A stretch of 64,000 nt of DNA from Saccharibacillus soli (GTDB lineage: Bacteria; Bacillota; Bacilli; Paenibacillales; Paenibacillaceae), in contig NIOB01000002.1 of assembly GCA_002189105.1 (NCBI GenBank), positions 372,001-436,000 on the forward strand. Direction: 5' to 3'. How positions within the stretch are numbered: position 1 is the first letter of the stretch; each line of letters opens with the position of its first letter. Below, in pieces: positions 33,209 to 41,330 of the stretch. A program made the translations under genes and the position numbers. The notes under the pieces are model-generated. The model had not been told where the DNA came from. It saw nothing but the letters and a program-made list of their open reading frames with translations, and ran no database searches.

Positions 33209-34642
33209 TCAAGTCCGCGAAGCCCGCTCCGCTTCTTCGCGCAGAACCTCAAGTCCTGTGCGCATGTCTTCATCGGAGGCATAAGCGTAAGACAGGCGGA
33301 TATGGTGAAGATCGCCCGGGTCATAGATATAGCCAGGGTTGACGAGCACTTTGCGTGCCAGCAGGCGGCGGAACAGACCTTTATCGACAATAGGTTGGCG
33401 AAAACGCAGCCAGATGTAAAAGCCGCCTTCCGGGGGTTCCCAGTCAGCCAGTTCACTAAAGCGCGCGTTCAGCATCTCCTGAGTGGAGAGCGCCCGCTGC
33501 CGCAGTTTCTCGCGCAACTGCTCCACATTACGTTCGTACAGCCCACTCTCCAGCCAGTGGGCGGCAATCTCCTGCGAGAACGCGCTGGAGCCGTAATCGG
33601 TCTGCATCTTGACGTCAGCCAGGCGTGCCGCGACGGGCGAAGGCGCGACGACCCAGCCAATCCGCAGGCCGGGGCTCAGGGACTTGGAGAGGCTGCCCAG
33701 GTACAGCACCTGGCCGGAGCGATCGGCTGCCTTGATGGGCAGCGGCCCAGGAGCGAACAGCAGATCGCGGTAGACGTCGTCTTCGACAATCGGAATCCGC
33801 AGTTCCGAACAGGCGTCGTAGACGCTGCTTCGCTGGTCGAGGTTCCAGCTCCGGCCGGTCGGGTTGTTCAGCGTGGGCACCGCGTAGAGCAGCGACTGAC
33901 GGCCGCGGGCGGCGCGGGCCAACTGCTCCTGAAGCTGCGAACCGTGGCGGAACGGCAGCATCCGCATTCCGGCGGACTGAAAGGGGTGCACCGAGTTGAG
34001 GTACGATACCGGTTCATGGAACACGGTGGAACCTTCTTCGAGCAGACCAACGGCGATGAGCTGCAGAGCTTGCAGCGCTCCAGACACGATGCAGATATTA
34101 TCCGGCTGCGTCTGGATGCCGATTCGTTCAAGCTGGACGCCTAACGCGCGGCGCAGGCGCAGGCTGCCCAGCGGCTCGGAGTAGCCGATCGCCCGGGGAT
34201 CAAGCTTCAGATCGCGCAGCGAACGCTCCAGCTCTCCCGCAGGGAGCAGCTCCGGCGACAGCTCGCCCGTACCCAGCCGGATCAGCGAAGGGTCCGGCTC
34301 ATGGTCGTTAATCAGCCGAATGGTGTGCCGATTCGGCTTATGGACGCTGGCGCGAATATGCCGCTGCCAATTCGGCTGCGACCGCGCCAGCAGCGCATTC
34401 CAGGCGCTGCCCGAGACGTAGGCCCCGGAGCCGCGGCGCGTCTCCAGCAGGCCCTCGGCTCGAAGTTCATCAATCGCAGCCTGCACGGTACTGCGATTAA
34501 CGCCCCAACGCGCAGCCAGCTCGCGCTGCGCGGGCAGGCGTGTTCCGGCCGCCCAGTCACCGTGCTCGATGCGTGCGGCGACCCAGGCGACAATCTGCGC
34601 CTGAAGCGTGTGATGGGGATTGTGGGACGGCTTCCAGTCCAT
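33209..34642 (-). CDS. MocR-family regulator (GntR wHTH plus aminotransferase fold)
   Basis: A 477-residue PLP-dependent transcription factor. The N-terminal GntR winged helix is at about 10-80 (LPAQRELAARWGVNRSTVQAAIDELRAEGLLETRRGSGAYV). The class I aminotransferase-like domain has NNPTG, DDVYRDLLF and the PLP Lys in LGSLSKSLSPGLRIGW. Members usually control a divergent amine or amino-acid gene. Here the partner is the lysE-type exporter, with a perfect operator at 34671-34700. The ATG at 34642 has AAAGGAG 8 bp upstream; a 45-codon frame extension across the operator is rejected. Confidence 0.92.
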   Translation of the reverse strand: MDWKPSHNPHHTLQAQIVAWVAARIEHGDWAAGTRLPAQRELAARWGVNRSTVQAAIDELRAEGLLETRRGSGAYVSGSAWNALLARSQPNWQRHIRASVHKPNRHTIRLINDHEPDPSLIRLGTGELSPELLPAGELERSLRDLKLDPRAIGYSEPLGSLRLRRALGVQLERIGIQTQPDNICIVSGALQALQLIAVGLLEEGSTVFHEPVSYLNSVHPFQSAGMRMLPFRHGSQLQEQLARAARGRQSLLYAVPTLNNPTGRSWNLDQRSSVYDACSELRIPIVEDDVYRDLLFAPGPLPIKAADRSGQVLYLGSLSKSLSPGLRIGWVVAPSPVAARLADVKMQTDYGSSAFSQEIAAHWLESGLYERNVEQLREKLRQRALSTQEMLNARFSELADWEPPEGGFYIWLRFRQPIVDKGLFRRLLARKVLVNPGYIYDPGDLHHIRLSYAYASDEDMRTGLEVLREEAERASRT

Positions 34643-34670
34643 GAATGTGCTCCTTTCGCTCTGGCTGCTG

Positions 34671-34700
34671 CAATTGGATGGTTCTATAACCATCCAATTG
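34671..34700. promoter_or_regulatory. MocR operator between mocR and lysE-type genes
   Basis: CAATTGGATGGTT and its exact inverse flank four bases. An extra ATCCAATTGG/TGGT follows. It is the only strong repeat in the 117-bp divergent gap, 29 bp before the regulator start and 60 bp before the exporter start. Confidence 0.8.
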
Positions 34701-34759
34701 GTGGTTTTCTTTTTCTCCCCGCATCGTAACATGGAAGAAGAAAAGGAGTCGATGTTCAA

Positions 34760-35401
34760 ATGGAAGCCATCCTGCACGGATTGATTCTGGCGCTTGGATT
34801 GATTCTGCCGCTTGGTGTGCAGAATGTTTTTGTTTTTACCCAGGGCGCAGTGCAGCCTCGTTTGATCCGGGCATTGCCTGCTGTTATAGCGGCTGCCTTA
34901 TGCGATACGCTGCTGATCTCGCTCGCCATATTTGGCGTCTCGGCAATCGTGCTGCAAGTCGAAGCCCTCAGGTTCGGACTGATGATCGCAGGCGTACTTT
35001 TTCTCGCCTACATGGGCACAACCCTGTGGCGTTCTCATCCGGTTCCCACTCCAACGACTTCAACCGCTGCCGGAGCCTCCAGTGCCTCACAGGTTCTTCC
35101 CGCCTCGCGGCAGATCCTGTTCGCCCTCTCCGTCTCGCTGCTGAACCCTCATGCCCTGCTTGATACGATTGGCGTCATTGGCACAAGCGCACTGGCTTAT
35201 GAAGGAGCGGCACAGCTGCGTTTTGCGGCTGCCTGCATCCTGGTCTCCTGGCTATGGTTCATCGGTCTTGCGGCGTTGGGTTCCGGGCTGCGTAGATTGG
35301 ATGCGAATGGTCGCATGATGCAGCTTTTCAATCGCGGTTCGGCCCTGTTTATTTGGGGAACCGCCCTGTATTTGCTCTGGAGCCTTATTGGGGATTTGTA
35401 G
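34760..35401 (+). CDS. LysE/ArgO-family amino-acid exporter
   Basis: A 213-residue membrane protein with six helices. The start GLILALGLILPLGVQNVFVFTQG carries the family signature GPQN-like PLGVQN. The second half has LSVSLLNPHALLDTIGVIG, the NPHA repeat motif. It exports basic amino acids such as lysine or arginine, by family analogy. It is divergent from the MocR regulator, which probably senses a related amino acid or PLP and activates it. Terminator at 35488. Confidence 0.9.
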   Translation: MEAILHGLILALGLILPLGVQNVFVFTQGAVQPRLIRALPAVIAAALCDTLLISLAIFGVSAIVLQVEALRFGLMIAGVLFLAYMGTTLWRSHPVPTPTTSTAAGASSASQVLPASRQILFALSVSLLNPHALLDTIGVIGTSALAYEGAAQLRFAAACILVSWLWFIGLAALGSGLRRLDANGRMMQLFNRGSALFIWGTALYLLWSLIGDL

Positions 35402-35487
35402 GCGGAATGTTCGGAAGACAGGCACGTGGAAGACCGAAGCGGTGCAAAGCTCGGCAGGTCGGCGGAATAGGCAAAGTTTTAGCCAGC

Positions 35488-35531
35488 AAAAAACCTCGAA
35501 ACCCGTCTACATCGGGATTTCGAGGTTTTTT
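35488..35531. terminator. Bidirectional terminator, lysE-type gene / alpha-amylase
   Basis: AAAACCTCGAAA.CCCG pairs with CGGG.TTTCGAGGTTTT, with T-runs on both strands between convergent genes. Confidence 0.9.
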
Positions 35532-35595
35532 AGATCGCGTGGACGCATCCTGTTAGGTAACACCGGATACGAACCATTGAGCAGGATTCCGCGTC

Positions 35596-37131
35596 TTATT
35601 CGCTTTTTTCTTCCCCAGCTTCGACCGGTTCCACTTCGTCGGAAGCTTCCGCTGCACAGTCTTGGGTCTGATCTTCGTCCGGCGAAGCCCATACGGAGAC
35701 GCTGCCGCCGTTGACGAGGAAGGTTGCCGATCCGTCTTCACCAATTGTGATCTTCTCTTGGCGAGTGCCAGTCAGGTCGATCCACTCTTCGCCTGCACGT
35801 TCCGCGCCCACGTTCATGTGCTTCTCACCTTCGTCTCCATTGGAGATTACGACTGCACAGCCCGAGCCTGCGATCTCTTCGACGCCCATACGCACCCAAC
35901 CGATGGTATTGGGATGATCGAAGTAATCGATCTGCTCCCCGTATGCTTTTTGACAGCGGGCATAGAGCAGGGGATCAATCGCCATCTTTTTCCCATCGAT
36001 GGGGTTCTCTCCGCCAATGCCGAAATAGTCGCCGTAGAAGACGCACGGGTATCCATCACGGCGCAGCAGGATCAGTGCATAGGCGCTCTGCTTAAACCAG
36101 TCTTGAATCCACGATTCCAGCGATTCGCCCGGCTGGGAGTCATGGTTGTCCACGAAGGTGACCGCATTGGTCGGGTGAGTCTGGACGAGCGTGTCGTCGA
36201 AAATTTTCGTCAGGTCGAACGCGCTGCCCGACTGCGACGCCTCGTGCAGTTTGTAATGCAGCGACACGTCGAACAGATCGATCCGGTAGTCTACATTGTC
36301 GAGGAATTCCCGGCATGCGTTCAGATCGTTGTTCCAGAACTCGCCGACGATATAGAAGTCCTCGCCGCGTTTGCGGATCATCTCACCGGCAAATTCGCGG
36401 ATAAAGTCATGGTTGATGTGTTTGATGGCGTCCAGGCGATAGCCGCTGCATTGCAGGGTATCGACCAGCCAGCGGCCCCATTCCATCATCTCTTCGCGCA
36501 CTTCCGGCAGACGGTAGTCGATATTGGCGAACATGAGGTAATCATAGTTGCCGAACTCGTTGTCCACTTTGTCGTCCCAGCCGCGATTCTCGCCGCCGAT
36601 CCGGTAGATGCCCGTGCGTCCCGTCGCGTTGTCGAAGTCCGTCCCGTTGAAGTGGTGATAGTCCCATTTGAACGAAGAATACTGCTCGCCGCGTCCCGGG
36701 AACGTGAACTTGGTCCAGCCTTCGATCTCGAACGGTTCGAGCGAGATGACTTCGTTGCGGTCGTTGGGATCGACTTCGACGACTTTGAAGCGTTCCGTCT
36801 CATCGGCTCCTGCTTTATGGTTCATGACCAGATCGACGTAAACGGCGATGCCGTATTCGTGACAGGCCGCGATTGCGCTTTTCAATTCGTCTTTTGTGCC
36901 ATATTTGGTGCGAACCGTGCCTTTTTGATCGAATTCGCCCAGGTCATACAGATCGTAGATGCCGTATCCGGTATCGTCCACGGACTGTCCCTTGGTGACG
37001 GGAGGAATCCAGACAGAGTCGATGCCCCACTTTTTCAATTCGGGCGCAAGCTCTTTGAGGCGGTTCCAATGCTGTCCGTCCGCTTCTACATGCCATTCAA
37101 AAAATTGCATCATCGTGTGATTCGCGGTCAT
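35596..37131 (-). CDS. Cytoplasmic alpha-amylase (GH13)
   Basis: A 511-residue GH13 enzyme hydrolysing internal alpha-1,4-glucosidic bonds. It has no signal peptide, starts MTANHTMMQFFEWH like the intracellular AmyS/AmyA group, and so probably degrades glycogen or imported maltodextrins. The nucleophile is Asp234 (YRLDAIKHINH), the acid/base Glu264 (IVGEFWNND) and the transition-state Asp331 (FVDNHDSQ); DLVMNHKAGAD holds the calcium-site Asn. The C-terminal acidic tail (from about 490) is unusual. GAGGAGG lies 9 bp before the ATG at 37131; the 33-codon upstream extension is rejected. Confidence 0.95.
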   Translation of the reverse strand: MTANHTMMQFFEWHVEADGQHWNRLKELAPELKKWGIDSVWIPPVTKGQSVDDTGYGIYDLYDLGEFDQKGTVRTKYGTKDELKSAIAACHEYGIAVYVDLVMNHKAGADETERFKVVEVDPNDRNEVISLEPFEIEGWTKFTFPGRGEQYSSFKWDYHHFNGTDFDNATGRTGIYRIGGENRGWDDKVDNEFGNYDYLMFANIDYRLPEVREEMMEWGRWLVDTLQCSGYRLDAIKHINHDFIREFAGEMIRKRGEDFYIVGEFWNNDLNACREFLDNVDYRIDLFDVSLHYKLHEASQSGSAFDLTKIFDDTLVQTHPTNAVTFVDNHDSQPGESLESWIQDWFKQSAYALILLRRDGYPCVFYGDYFGIGGENPIDGKKMAIDPLLYARCQKAYGEQIDYFDHPNTIGWVRMGVEEIAGSGCAVVISNGDEGEKHMNVGAERAGEEWIDLTGTRQEKITIGEDGSATFLVNGGSVSVWASPDEDQTQDCAAEASDEVEPVEAGEEKSE

Positions 37132-37491
37132 AACCAAACGCCTCCTCGGGTTCGTATAAACGTGCTGGGTACTGCATTGACGGGACCGAAAACGCGCGCA
37201 AGACCTGATGACGTTCCCGCTCGTGGGCACGTGAAAAAGGACGCGTTCGGGCGCCGCAGATCGTTTCGGTGAATGTGGAGTTGGAGGCTGCGAGACGGCC
37301 GAATCGCTCGCTAACCGAACTAATACCCGTTACCCAAAAAAGCGGGGGGGTTAAACGATTCGTGCGGGGGAAGCGTAAAGGCGAAAATACAAGTTTCTTG
37401 CTTGGATGTCCCTTTCCCAAGGGTAATGATGAATTGGGCCGTTCTCGCAAGCGACCGGAGAGCGGTTATTCTCGATTGGGAGGCGTTATTC
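37132..37491. other. Divergent gap amylase / nitroreductase
   Basis: About 360 bp with a G7 run at 37345-37351. No clear cre box, riboswitch or gene was recognised. Confidence 0.4.
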
Positions 37492-38094
37492 TTGAAAACC
37501 GAAAGCATGCTGGAACTGATGAAAAACAGACGCAGTATCTACGGAATCAGCAAGGAACAGACGGCATCCGATGACAAAATCCGTGAATTGATCGAACAGA
37601 CGCTGCTGCATGTGCCGTCGGCGTTTAACTCGCAGAGCGCGCGCGTGGTCGTGCTGCTCGGCGAACACCATGACAAATTATGGGATTTCACAACCGCGAT
37701 CTTAAAAGAAATCGTACCGGAAGACAAATTCGGACCGACGCAGGAAAAGATGGACAGTTTCAAAGCCGGTTACGGCACGATTCTTTTCTTTGAAGATGAG
37801 TCGGTCATCCGGGGGATGCAGGAACAATTCCAGGCCTATCAGGACAATTTCCCGATCTGGTCGCAGCAGTCTTCGGGCATGCACCAATATGCGATCTGGA
37901 CGCTGCTGGAAGCCGAAGGCTACGGCGCTTCGCTTCAGCACTACAATCCGCTGATCGATGAGAAGGTCAAACCGGAATGGGACATTCCGGAGAGCTGGAA
38001 GCTGGTCGCGCAAATGCCGTTCGGCAAGATCACGGCTCCGGCTGGCGAAAAAGAGTTCAAGCCGCTGGAAGAGCGTTTGAAGTGGTTTAAGTAA
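37492..38094 (+). CDS. Nitroreductase-family protein (TTG start)
   Basis: A 200-residue FMN-dependent oxidoreductase. LMKNRRSIYGISKEQ carries the FMN-binding Arg pair, and HVPSAFNSQSARVVVLLG, QYAIWTLLEAEGYGASLQHYNPL and VAQMPFGKITAPAGEKEFKPL match the fatty-acid-repression/HB9-like nitroreductase group. The start is TTG 37492, with GGGAGG 8 bp upstream. An ATG 30 codons earlier has no ribosome site and adds unrelated residues; the ATG at residue 6 is the alternative. Terminator at 38122. Confidence 0.9.
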   Translation: MKTESMLELMKNRRSIYGISKEQTASDDKIRELIEQTLLHVPSAFNSQSARVVVLLGEHHDKLWDFTTAILKEIVPEDKFGPTQEKMDSFKAGYGTILFFEDESVIRGMQEQFQAYQDNFPIWSQQSSGMHQYAIWTLLEAEGYGASLQHYNPLIDEKVKPEWDIPESWKLVAQMPFGKITAPAGEKEFKPLEERLKWFK

Positions 38095-38121
38095 CGCTTT
38101 CTAAGACGCGAAATGGATGAG

Positions 38122-38152
38122 AACGCTTGGATGCCGCATCCAAGCGTTTTTT
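38122..38152 (+). terminator. Terminator of the nitroreductase-family gene
   Basis: AACGCTTGGATGC pairs with GCATCCAAGCGTT, followed by six T. Confidence 0.92.
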
Positions 38153-38224
38153 GTGCATGTGCAGGTTCCGGCTTGGATCGCAATCAGGGTTAGTCAAACG
38201 CGCAATGACGAACACAGGCACAAC

Positions 38225-38266
38225 AAAAACCGCTCCTGCGTCCACAGAACGCTTGAGCGGTTTTTA
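38225..38266 (-). terminator. Terminator of the DUF72 gene
   Basis: AAAAACCGCTC pairs with GAGCGGTTTTT, 15 bp past the DUF72 stop on the minus strand, with a T-run on that strand. Confidence 0.8.
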
Positions 38267-38280
38267 TATCGGGCACACGG

Positions 38281-39192
38281 TCAGAACAGCTTCTCCTGCT
38301 CCACTTGCGGTTCAGCAGGATCGGTGTTGTCGGCTTTTTCGGATTCGCCTTGTCTATCGGGCGGCCAGGGTGCACCGGGCGGAATCGGCTGGCCAAGCAG
38401 TTCCATCAGTTCCAGCGCGTTCGGCGTGGCATCCTTGGCTGAGTTATTGTTGAACACCACGTAGACGTGCTTGCTCTGCTTGTCCAGATCGAGCAGAATG
38501 TCGCGCCATTCCGTGAGTTCTTCGGTGTTATAGCGGTACAAGTAGCGCAGCTTGCGCCAGTTGGGATCGCTGCTCTTGTGCCAGCCGCCCACGTTGCGTC
38601 CGTGCATGCGAACATAGGTCGCTTCGTCGCTGGTGGCCTGGGCGATAATGGGGATGGAGCCGCTGCCTGCCTGCGGCTCATCCACCACCGTTTGGATCCA
38701 GCCTTCCTTACGCATGAAGTCAAGTGTCTTGTCCCGGAATTTCGGCGAATACCAGGATTGATGCCGAAACTCGAGGGCACAAGGTACGTCTTTCATAAAT
38801 TCGCGCGTTACGCGAAGTTTCTCGACATTTTCGCGCGTACAGTCGAACCAGGGTGGATACTGGAACAGCGTCATGGTCAGCTTTTTCGCGTCGATGACCG
38901 GCTCCAGGCTGGTATGGAACGCGGCGAACATTTCTTCGGCCGTGTCGAAGTAATTTTTTTTGCCGCGAAGATGCCCGGTCATGCCCTGATAGGCCTTGAT
39001 GACGAATCCAAAGTCTTCCGGGGTCTGAGAGACCCATTTTTCATAGTTTTTGACGGGCTGAATGGCGTAGAAAGAGCTGTCCAGCTCGACGACTTTAAAC
39101 GTCTCGCTGTAGGCGGGCAGGCGTTCGGCGGGTTTCTTTTTCCCGTAAAGTTCGTCGTGATCGCTAAAATTGGTGAGTCCAACCGTAATCAT
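38281..39192 (-). CDS. DUF72-domain protein (YunF-like)
   Basis: A 303-residue TIM-barrel protein of the DUF72 family. Typical segments are VVELDSSFYAIQPVKNYEKWVSQTP, FGFVIKAYQGMTG, LFQYPPWF, ALEFRHQSWY and TYVRMHGRN. Function is unknown; a metal-dependent hydrolase or isomerase has been suggested for the fold. The C-terminus ends in a disordered Pro/Glu-rich stretch. GAGGAGGG lies before the ATG at 39192. It is 230 bp downstream of the amidase gene on the same strand. Confidence 0.9.
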   Translation of the reverse strand: MITVGLTNFSDHDELYGKKKPAERLPAYSETFKVVELDSSFYAIQPVKNYEKWVSQTPEDFGFVIKAYQGMTGHLRGKKNYFDTAEEMFAAFHTSLEPVIDAKKLTMTLFQYPPWFDCTRENVEKLRVTREFMKDVPCALEFRHQSWYSPKFRDKTLDFMRKEGWIQTVVDEPQAGSGSIPIIAQATSDEATYVRMHGRNVGGWHKSSDPNWRKLRYLYRYNTEELTEWRDILLDLDKQSKHVYVVFNNNSAKDATPNALELMELLGQPIPPGAPWPPDRQGESEKADNTDPAEPQVEQEKLF

Positions 39193-39217
39193 GGAAATCC
39201 CTCCTCATCCACGGCGT

Positions 39218-39406
39218 ATGCTTAGTTATTACACCATGCGGCCGATCGGCAATCGATTGGCAATCATGGAGCGCGGAACGCCGGGGCAGCCGACCCTTTG
39301 CCAGCGAATGCAGTCAGCAGGCGGTTGGAGTGAAGAGGAAACGTCACGTTGGGCAGAATTGGAAGCCAGAGATGCTTGCCAGCTGGCTGTAATCATGGAT
39401 GAATGA
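39218..39406 (+). CDS. Possible small protein (62 aa), doubtful
   Basis: A frame from ATG 39218 to TGA 39406 encodes MLSYYTMRPIGNRLAIMER... ending ACQLAVIMDE. Codon use looks coding-like, but the ribosome site is poor and I recognise no family. It lies in the gap between two minus-strand genes. Confidence 0.3.
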   Translation: MLSYYTMRPIGNRLAIMERGTPGQPTLCQRMQSAGGWSEEETSRWAELEARDACQLAVIMDE

Positions 39407-39424
39407 GGCGTCCCTGTTATCGGT

Positions 39425-40930
39425 TCAAAAAGGATTCAGCATCGGGTTGCCGGTCATGCCTACCCACAGCCCGGATTGTTCCAACTGGGCGGAGACTTGC
39501 AGCAGCAGGTCTTCGCGTCCCTTGGCGGCCATCATCTGCACGCCAAGCGGCAGCCCCTCTTCAGTCAGATGCAGCGGCAGGCTGACGGCTGGCTGTCCGG
39601 TGAGGTTGGCGAGTTGGGTGAACGGCGTGTAGGTCAGGCTGCGCGCAAAGATGTCGTAGAGCATCTTCCGCTGTTCATTGGCGGTCAAGTCGCTGACTCT
39701 CATCCAGGGTGCAAGCTCATCCGGTTTGTGGGTTAGCTCGCCCACACGCGGAGCGGGAAAGGCACTCGCCGGAGTCAGATACAGATCATAACGGGCGGAT
39801 AGTTCGGCCATTTGAGCCGCCGCAACGTCCCATTCGTTCAGACTGTGGACGAACTCCGCCGCCGAGACCTGCTTGCCAGCCTCGGCAAAGACCCAGGTGA
39901 TGATGTCCACTTCATCCGGACGGATGGCGCGTCCCAGCATCTGCTCCAGCGAGAGGAACATGGCCGCTACTTCGCCTGCGTTCATGGTGTAGTAGTTCTC
40001 CATCAGCCGCACGCCATTGACCGGGCTGAGCTTCTCTTCCACCGCATGGCCCTGTGCTTCCAGCCAGCGCACGGTCTTGTGCACGGCTGCCACCGCATCC
40101 TCGCTAACCGGCGAACCAACCGGCGAAGCGGTCGTGAAGGCGATACGCAGCGGGCGCGAATGAGGCGCCCGCAGGTCTTCGGCATAGACGCCCGGATAGA
40201 GGGGCGTCTGGAACGCGGCTTCCGGCTGCACGACTTGCAGCAGGTCGAGAAGCGCAGCGCTATCGCGCACGGTGCGCGACAGGGCAAAGTCGATCGACGC
40301 GCCCTGCCATTGTCGGCCAACTCCAGGGCCGACGGGAGTACGCCCGCGCGTCGGCTTGAGGCCAAACAGACCGGTGAACGACGCCGGGATGCGGATGGAG
40401 CCGCCGCCGTCACTGGCTCCGGCGGCAGGGACGATCCCTGAAGCGACGGCGGCTGCTGCGCCGCCGCTGGAACCGCCCGGGGAATACGCAGGATTCCACG
40501 GATTGCGGGACGGGCCGTGCAGCGCCGGCTCCGTGATGTTCTTCAGCCCAAACTCGGGCGTATTGGTATGCCCGAGCGGGATGAAGCCGCCCGCACGCAG
40601 TCGGGCGACATAGTTGGAATCGCGGCGAGCGACATTCGCCGCGAGCAGCGCCGAACCGGAAGTGAGCGGTTCGCCTGCAAGTGCCTGGGAGATGTCCTTG
40701 AGCAGGTAGGGTACACCTGCGAAGGGCCGCTGCGGATCGGGCAGCGGCATGGCCTGGGCTTCCTGAAGCGCAGCTTCGCGGCGCTGGCGAATCACGGCGT
40801 TCAGTTCCGGGTTTACCGCGTCGATTCGGTCGTAGGCCGCCTGAACCAGTTCGGTTGACGAGACTTCGCGCTTGCGCAGCAGCTCGGCCAGACCCACGGC
40901 ATCATATTGAACGTATTGTTCAAAGTTCAT
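39425..40930 (-). CDS. Amidase-signature enzyme
   Basis: A 501-residue serine hydrolase of the amidase signature family. The catalytic triad is Lys (VPYLLKDIS), cis-Ser (SPGGSSGGAAAA) and the nucleophile Ser in GASDGGGSIRIPAS. It hydrolyses an amide, perhaps an aryl or acyl amide; it is not GatA, since no gatC/gatB are adjacent. AAGAAGGAA lies before TTG-ATG, so the start could be TTG 40933 or ATG 40930; ATG is used. The start residues MNFEQYVQYDAVGLAELLRK match amidase homologues. Confidence 0.92.
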   Translation of the reverse strand: MNFEQYVQYDAVGLAELLRKREVSSTELVQAAYDRIDAVNPELNAVIRQRREAALQEAQAMPLPDPQRPFAGVPYLLKDISQALAGEPLTSGSALLAANVARRDSNYVARLRAGGFIPLGHTNTPEFGLKNITEPALHGPSRNPWNPAYSPGGSSGGAAAAVASGIVPAAGASDGGGSIRIPASFTGLFGLKPTRGRTPVGPGVGRQWQGASIDFALSRTVRDSAALLDLLQVVQPEAAFQTPLYPGVYAEDLRAPHSRPLRIAFTTASPVGSPVSEDAVAAVHKTVRWLEAQGHAVEEKLSPVNGVRLMENYYTMNAGEVAAMFLSLEQMLGRAIRPDEVDIITWVFAEAGKQVSAAEFVHSLNEWDVAAAQMAELSARYDLYLTPASAFPAPRVGELTHKPDELAPWMRVSDLTANEQRKMLYDIFARSLTYTPFTQLANLTGQPAVSLPLHLTEEGLPLGVQMMAAKGREDLLLQVSAQLEQSGLWVGMTGNPMLNPF

Positions 40931-41330
40931 CAATAGTTCCTTCTTTCCGGCTCATCCGCTCCGGTTCGGGGATACATACCGCTTGGAAGCAGAGGCCTGT
41001 CGATAATGGAATGGGCGAAGCGGGAGATGCAGCTGTGACAGAACCGATTGTACACCAAACACCTTTCAGAGACGAATGTTCGAGAGAGTCTTGGAACGGT
41101 TATACAATCGTACGGTCAAAGAGTCTGCCTGCCTGAGCTATTCCTGCACAAAAAAGACCCGCCAAGCAGGATGCTGCCTGGGCGGGTCGGTACGATACAC
41201 GATTCGCAAACGTTGAACATTCAAGATCTGAAGGGACGATCCGGATTGGGCGGGCAGCTCTCTCGCTGCTCCTTCCCCTGCGTCCCCAAATTCGCTTCCA
41301 ATGGAAGCAGAGGCAAACTGGCGATGAACG
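40931..41330. other. Intergenic gap amidase / GGDEF gene
   Basis: 400 bp with only the minus-strand terminator at 41150-41188 recognised. Confidence 0.5.
41150..41188 (-). terminator. Terminator of the GGDEF gene
   Basis: GACCCGCC pairs with GGCGGGTC with a GCAG/CTGC inner stem. Six T follow on the minus strand, about 140 bp past the GGDEF stop. Confidence 0.8.

Noticed and set aside
35662-37272. 536-codon plus-strand ORF
   Set aside because: Exact antisense of the alpha-amylase gene, with no ribosome site; caused by codon bias of the real gene.
37132-37491. Catabolite-repression (cre) site before the alpha-amylase
   Set aside because: No sequence close to the cre consensus was found near the promoter region.
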